From contig NZ_WVTD01000022.1 of NCBI RefSeq assembly GCF_009856825.1, forward strand, positions 1 to 42,490: DNA of 42,490 nt. Reading direction: 5' to 3'. Under the pieces are notes generated by a model that did no database searches, was not told the origin of the DNA, and worked only from the letters and a program-made list of their open reading frames with translations. Each line of letters opens with the position of its first letter. The first letter of the stretch is position 1. This stretch comes from Novosphingobium silvae. Lineage in GTDB: Bacteria; Pseudomonadota; Alphaproteobacteria; Sphingomonadales; Sphingomonadaceae. The translations under genes were made by a program, and so were the position numbers. Positions 42,132-42,490 of the stretch are shown here, piece by piece.

Positions 42132-42372
42132 GAGATCGCGCCCTAGGGCGTCACACGAGTTGGAAAGGGCAGACTGAACTGACGCAACAAGCCGGTTGAA
42201 ACCGCCGGAGCAGGAGAACCCGAGCGACCCCAGCACTTCGAGTGCGTGCAATTGGGAGGGACCTGAACCGCGCGAATGGCATCAGGGCCAGCGGCCATGC
42301 AAAGCCGCGCAAACAGGCCGGACACATGGGCGCCACGACCAGCCAGCGCAGGACAGAAACACCCTTGCCAAC
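42132..42372 (+). ncRNA. Candidate bridge/seek RNA region of the IS1111-type element
   Basis: The non-coding part between the transposase stop and the right inverted repeat holds several hairpins: CGCCC-TA-GGGCG (about 42138-42149), CGGTT-GA-AACCG (42193-42204), GCACT-TCG-AGTGC (42233-42245). IS1111-group elements encode their guide RNA in this 3' end, so transcription of a structured RNA is expected. Its exact ends are not determined. Confidence 0.55.
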
Positions 42373-42386
42373 GGAGAGCCGTCCAC
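42373..42386 (-). repeat. Right subterminal inverted repeat (IS1111 type)
   Basis: GGAGAGCCGTCCAC, exact inverse of the left copy. Downstream (42,393-42,490) I see no feature. Confidence 0.85.
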
Positions 42387-42490
42387 ACAGGGGTCGCTTC
42401 CTGAATGGCAGAAATTTTTCAGAAGCATGGCAAAGCTGCAAGACCGCTTTTGGGATCAAGCCCAGGCTTCCGTTTCGACTGAAACTGGGT

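Larger units (their letters stand above)
41036..42392 (+). mobile_element. IS110-family element, IS1111 type
   Basis: Transposase gene flanked by perfect 14-bp subterminal inverted repeats at 41043-41056 and 42373-42386. Short 5' (about 60 nt) and long 3' (about 240 nt) non-coding parts match the IS1111 layout. The outermost bases are estimated from the usual few-nt offset. Confidence 0.75.

Noticed and set aside
1..42490. tRNA, rRNA or CRISPR loci, replication origin
   Set aside because: None seen on reading either strand; short tRNAs could be missed without a search tool.

Overview
The window is GC-rich, densely coded DNA. Its gene families (DedA, TTC38-type TPR and NylB-like proteins, mer/chr resistance genes, IS91- and IS1111-type elements) suggest an alphaproteobacterium, most likely of the Sphingomonadales. 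This is inference: there is no rRNA or other phylogenetic marker here, and I cannot tell chromosome from plasmid.

Left part (1-16.2 kb). On the minus strand, a secreted Cys-repeat protein (ten Asn-Pro-Cys motifs) is followed by a strong hairpin terminator, a DUF6969-like protein and a truncated cNMP-binding/patatin protein. On the plus strand come a GNAT acetyltransferase, an unknown protein, and a YHS - DoxX - YeeE/YedE operon. Then follow a decayed nitrilase gene translationally coupled to a PlsC acyltransferase, a LysR regulator, and a peroxiredoxin-like gene. A tightly overlapping six-gene operon comes next: DedA, AraC, TTC38-like TPR, alpha/beta hydrolase, ATP-grasp, beta-lactamase-fold hydrolase. 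The Cys-repeat gene, the YHS operon and the DedA operon share one upstream element (GGCATTTCC, then GGCATT exactly 26 bp later). They therefore look like a small regulon of envelope, metal or sulfur genes. An Old Yellow Enzyme gene and an MFS gene that follow are both broken.

Middle (17,155-30,083). A Tn3-family transposon of about 12.9 kb has imperfect terminal inverted repeats of about 63 bp. It carries tnpA, a mercury operon (merR divergent from merT-merP-merA), a resolvase with a likely res site, and a chromate block (chrB-chrA and a Tat-exported superoxide dismutase). Further cargo is a Cj0069-type ATP-grasp-like protein, a double DUF1259 protein, a PepSY-like peptide and a Rap1a/Tai-like protein. 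It interrupts an MFS gene on the left and a different membrane-protein gene on the right, with no target duplication, so the flanks have been rearranged.

Right part (30.1-42.5 kb). A vapC remnant precedes a PadR-controlled set: a multi-TM protein with a PadR-partner-type N-terminus and three exported or membrane-anchored alpha/beta hydrolases. The set is bracketed by two near-identical palindromes. Then come an IS91-type element (recombinase plus HUH-type transposase), a solo tyrosine recombinase, an IS1182-type element that cut off a gene upstream of an orphan Imm11-like immunity gene, and an IS1111-type element. The IS1111-type element has perfect 14-bp subterminal inverted repeats and a structured 3' non-coding region that probably encodes its guide (bridge/seek) RNA.
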